This document shows, one piece after another, positions 61,801 through 64,000 of a stretch of 64,000 bases of DNA; the first letter of the stretch is position 1; each line of letters starts with the position of its first letter. The stretch comes from an uncultured Aeriscardovia sp. (GTDB lineage: Bacteria; Actinomycetota; Actinomycetes; Actinomycetales; Bifidobacteriaceae): assembly GCA_903789525.1 (NCBI GenBank), contig CAIFER010000001.1, positions 682,001 through 746,000 on the forward strand. The letters run 5' to 3'. The notes beneath the pieces were generated by a model. That model had not been told where the DNA came from, did not search any database, and saw only the letters and a list, made by a program, of their open reading frames with translations. A program made the translations under genes and the position numbers.

Positions 61801-63100
61801 TTGCAGGGCTGACGGATGCTCGCCGCAGCAGAGCCGGATTGCGCAGAACGTCTGTCACGTGATTGGCGACACCGAGGACGAGTGGCCGATTCCGCACAGT
61901 CGCTGACAACGTTTTGATTCTCGAGGTAGGAATCTCAAAATCGTTGGCAAACAGGGCGAAAGCACTTGGGCTCGCTCCTCGCCATCCGTAAATGGATTGG
62001 AACGGATCCCCCACAGCCGTGACGACTGACCGATCCGTCGAACTGGCGTGAAAAAGAAGAGCGAGCAGACGAGCCTGCGTCGTTGATGTGTCCTGATACT
62101 CGTCAAGGAAAACGAACTTATATCGGCTTCGGTATTCAGTGCCAATGGACGGGAATCGACTCAACAACTGAAGCGCATACGCCGGAAAGTCTGAGAACTC
62201 AGCCAAGTGATCGTCACGTTTGAGATCGTAAAAGTCCTGCGCAAGATCCATCACAATCGAGCGACGCAAAGCCGTGCGATAGAGAGAATATCCGTGCGCG
62301 ATCTGAGCTTTTATACGGTAGTGATCCCACCCTTCCTGCTTTTTCTGAGCTGACTTCTCAGCCGCGCGAGCGCCTTTTGCTTGAGAACCCGTGCCATCGA
62401 TCGGCGGAGCAGACACAGAGGGCTTTTTCCCCTCGACAATCTTGTCGTATTCATCCGGATACTTCTCGCGGGCATCGCTCAAAAGGGTGCGCAACGTACC
62501 AATCAGCTCATCATTCCACGCGCGGGAGGCGTGAATGGCGTCAGCAAAAGATGTGCGATGCTCGTCGATCATGTACGAAAGACACTCGTTTTCAAAGGCA
62601 ATTAGCTTATCTGCCAGCTGGCTCAATTCGATCGACTGAGCAGCAGGTTGATGGACAGGATCGACCGTTCTTTGAAGTGGGTCAGTGCGATTGAGACGGG
62701 CAAAAATCTCGTCCATATGGTCGCTCACAACACTCCACGCGAGCTGACGGCGACCGGCACCACTTAACGGCTGCGCGGTCGGGTCTGCTCCGATCAAAAT
62801 TCCGTAGCGGCGAACGATCGACTGAAAGAACGAATCGTATGTGCTGACCTGTGGGTGCGTGTGCTCACCAGCAGGCAGTGCGGCAAGAACACGCTGATTG
62901 AGCTCAGCCGTCGCTTTCTTCGTGAACGTCAGGCCGAGGATCTGATCGGGCCGAACTCCGCGTCTGATGAGTTCGATGATCCTGTTCGTCATCGTGAACG
63001 TTTTGCCAGATCCGGCACCTGCGATGATCAGCGTGTCCGAGGTCATATCCGGATCGTGAATGATGCTTTTCTGCTCATCTGTCAGTGTGATTGTGCTCAT
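58817..63100 (-). CDS. adnB: AdnB-like ATP-dependent helicase-nuclease subunit
   Basis: 1427-residue UvrD-type helicase fused to a RecB-like nuclease, one half of the AdnAB double-strand-break resection machine. Motifs: Walker A GAGSGKT (28-34), TFTKKATAELNQRV, VFLDEYQDTSTTQ, GDPFQSIYGWRGA, MTVHQAKGLEWPAVAV, and IAYVAVTRT. The C-terminal nuclease has ARLDAIFRG and TIIDWKTGFPP near 1340-1365. The ATG at 63100 overlaps the stop of the upstream gene (ATGA). A Gln/Ser-rich linker lies about 1150-1200. Typical of actinobacteria that lack RecBCD. Confidence 0.9.
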   Translation of the reverse strand: MSTITLTDEQKSIIHDPDMTSDTLIIAGAGSGKTFTMTNRIIELIRRGVRPDQILGLTFTKKATAELNQRVLAALPAGEHTHPQVSTYDSFFQSIVRRYGILIGADPTAQPLSGAGRRQLAWSVVSDHMDEIFARLNRTDPLQRTVDPVHQPAAQSIELSQLADKLIAFENECLSYMIDEHRTSFADAIHASRAWNDELIGTLRTLLSDAREKYPDEYDKIVEGKKPSVSAPPIDGTGSQAKGARAAEKSAQKKQEGWDHYRIKAQIAHGYSLYRTALRRSIVMDLAQDFYDLKRDDHLAEFSDFPAYALQLLSRFPSIGTEYRSRYKFVFLDEYQDTSTTQARLLALLFHASSTDRSVVTAVGDPFQSIYGWRGASPSAFALFANDFEIPTSRIKTLSATVRNRPLVLGVANHVTDVLRNPALLRRASVSPASDDAFEQQTHVKKLTVLPRRSADHKPDATISVMAFLNTAQEARAVAQFAVSHVQSHPGQQVAILLRSSTHFDDFRRAVQARGLTCQVVGREDPRTSPEARDLLSALRAVADPTDSTPLMRLLASARYGLSAHDLQALAQAATHENETHQYQALVAAGIARGDEDEKTRHDLIVANRDKLPATISVVDVLLSEQCHEILAALPPSQALSERAMTSVLDLSRILRTIERTSTDSVQECVRTAISALGLEGDLSVASSLRDQSDRPVPTRSQISSNLDVLLDQVDTYVSELPPSLAPSLGGFVTWLDSLAAEDISADAPDQHDFAGSDVVIMTVHQAKGLEWPAVAVAGVNDGSFPSTDSVQIRGPQSAEGENGHVMTISPEVWIENDASVPAPLRSDAFVLPAFPHGVQRGNGADPIGDVRRLTSLRQIDEEVFAPAATAILSPDDTSTHSIVPEFPSLEERYGERAWADEMRIAYVAVTRTSGDLMVSGVPRSLSSKKCEDLFAPATQMCDDEQSVNVAAHLLESVLSPLWHIIARGVQTSASRSGQSVQYIRLARSSRAVRGIDQAKDRQLKRQISHLSQLPGWAGRCCDQDLEPQIEMIGLCAGENAQHTADEWNADLGYQTAAQMAKDAVGQSGQLVWPAHIDPDIQRVLAQSADAVRHRMADLSQRLEQADSRHEKDSQPKEGQPKDGPLTALVKRLAEQEAASREISTALSAQQSGSKHISTDELEERARRALHGKSISATRLQKLLMPANEEAQRKALVEIVRPMPQPPNLVAQKGTIFHAWVADQLNPAKGEAGEETVSPISGISGPEALSVSSSADAHLLERLAQIESDPNNPDARVFRYWQNAFTHSVWAHRSVLGVEQQFALSLAGHRVPARLDAIFRGRLHDLPGHETPGTYTIIDWKTGFPPHSHRDEEDKLFQLRIYRLAFTHAFSIDPHYVDAALFYVSARDAAHQLYELKDYQSLAQVTSQLEGNSHLLDVMRSDFENEE

Positions 63101-64000
63101 GACGCATCCTCCTGACTCGTCGCATGTGCTCGTGCTGGGCGTGCCGAGCTGACCGAGTTTGTTGTCAGCGGACCGTAAATCGTAGCCGAATCCTGCCATG
63201 CCGGACAAATCGGCTTAAACGGGCATGAAGAGCAATATTGCGTGTCTCTCTTCGCTGGGTAGAAAGACGAATGAACGTAACTGGCCGCATACATGAGTCG
63301 CGAGAACATCGTCAGTCCCCACAGAGCTTGCGAATTCTCCCCCTTCATGCTGTCTGTCAGCTTTTCTCCCTCACGGACGTGCGGTGCCACAAAAAGCTTG
63401 TCCAACGACTTGTAATGCGAGCGTGGACGGAAGTGCGTTGTCAGCTTCCACTGACCCGGCCGAGCCACATGTTCTGGATGTTCCGCACGTTTCGCACGTT
63501 CCAGGAGAGCCGGTTGATACGCTGTCTCCGGATAGTAATTCGTTTGCGGATCAGCTTCATGCGCGAGATGGAAAAGAAGCGCCCGATCGACGTGAGCGCG
63601 GCTCAGATCCTGACCTGGGAAAGCTGTACGGCATGCATCGCCCAACGCCACCCCGAGCTGGTAGCAGATGAGCTGCAAATCTGAGAACCGATCTGCCCCA
63701 GACGGCTGAGATCCCGTCTTCCAATCGATGATGTCCAACACGTTCTGCCCATCTTGGATACGCTTTTCGAGGCGATCAATGCGAGCCGATAGCATAATAC
63801 GCGTATGCGGATCGAAATCATCCGAAAATCCACCCGCAATATCTGACAAAACCGCATACAACTCAGCAGCCCTGACCGGAGCGAGACCAGGAGTATTCCG
63901 AATAATCGCTTCCAAAACCGAGAGTGAAAAATCAGAAGTGAAAGGTACCTCAGCGGCTACATCGTCCAGTTTGCCGCTCGGAGGAACCGTATTCTTCACC
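63097..64000 (-). CDS. adnA: AdnA-like helicase-nuclease subunit (C-terminal part, cut by window edge)
   Basis: About 300 C-terminal residues; the frame is open to the window end, so the helicase part lies beyond it. The visible nuclease domain has SARIDRLEKRI and LDIIDWKTGSQPSGADRFSDLQLICYQLG, typical of PD-(D/E)XK RecB-like nucleases. Near the end the Cys cluster CSSCPFKPICP could ligate an iron-sulfur centre, as in AddB/AdnA-type enzymes. It overlaps the adnB-like start by 4 bp, so the two subunits are translationally coupled. Confidence 0.83.
   Translation of the reverse strand, partial: VKNTVPPSGKLDDVAAEVPFTSDFSLSVLEAIIRNTPGLAPVRAAELYAVLSDIAGGFSDDFDPHTRIMLSARIDRLEKRIQDGQNVLDIIDWKTGSQPSGADRFSDLQLICYQLGVALGDACRTAFPGQDLSRAHVDRALLFHLAHEADPQTNYYPETAYQPALLERAKRAEHPEHVARPGQWKLTTHFRPRSHYKSLDKLFVAPHVREGEKLTDSMKGENSQALWGLTMFSRLMYAASYVHSSFYPAKRDTQYCSSCPFKPICPAWQDSATIYGPLTTNSVSSARPARAHATSQEDAS

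Noticed and set aside
1-64000. CRISPR array or cas genes
   Set aside because: No set of regularly spaced direct repeats with unique spacers and no Cas-like protein; the tandem repeats found are adjacent and short.

Overview
The window looks like a chromosome segment of a moderate-GC actinobacterium, most likely a member of the Bifidobacteriaceae. Supporting signs are a long eukaryote-like IleRS behind a translational T-box, the order map-prfB-ftsE-ftsX-CHAP-smpB, DUF3052 and DUF3107 proteins, an AdnAB-type helicase-nuclease pair and several GH3/GH32 glycosidases. I saw no phage genes, insertion sequences or CRISPR arrays. Genus or species cannot be fixed from the sequence alone.

Layout. 0-6 kb: tandem GT8 glycosyltransferases, a PlsC-like acyltransferase and a domain-permuted GH3 glycosidase. 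6-11 kb: ileS with its T-box and an alpha/beta hydrolase. 11-20 kb: xseAB, a GT4 glycosyltransferase, tRNA-Arg, dgt-dnaG, coaX and an orphan metal-binding lipoprotein. 20-30 kb: glmS, nnrD and rluA, then the map-prfB-ftsEX-CHAP-smpB block, in which FtsEX probably controls the secreted CHAP hydrolase. 30-38 kb: an accessory carbohydrate region with a canonical GH3, a GH32, a LacI regulator without its DNA-binding head, a YesL remnant that abuts it, a VOC protein and a nucleoside hydrolase. 38-40 kb: a MerR regulator, tRNA-His, tRNA-Val, a TM2 protein and DUF3052.

40-64 kb holds genes also grouped in mycobacteria: a YlbL-like Lon-domain protease without PDZ, a DUF2342 protein, a UvrD-like helicase, an APH-fold protein, DUF3107 and AdnB/AdnA. 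Between them lie a PHP phosphoesterase, VKOR, two reductases, two decayed genes (an MBL lactonase-like gene and a TetR gene), an aldo/keto reductase, pepN, RNase J, an MFS carrier and a GNAT enzyme.

Three themes stand out. First, at least a dozen genes carry short tandem duplications (7-20 bp, two to four copies) at or across their stop codons. Second, a single deletion junction near 36.05 kb seems to have beheaded both a LacI regulator and a YesL-type gene. Third, in the 40-46 kb cluster three enzyme-family proteins have lost a domain or key catalytic residues. Many proteins also carry long disordered tails or insertions (NnrD, FtsE, XseB, DUF2342, the APH-fold protein, RNase J).
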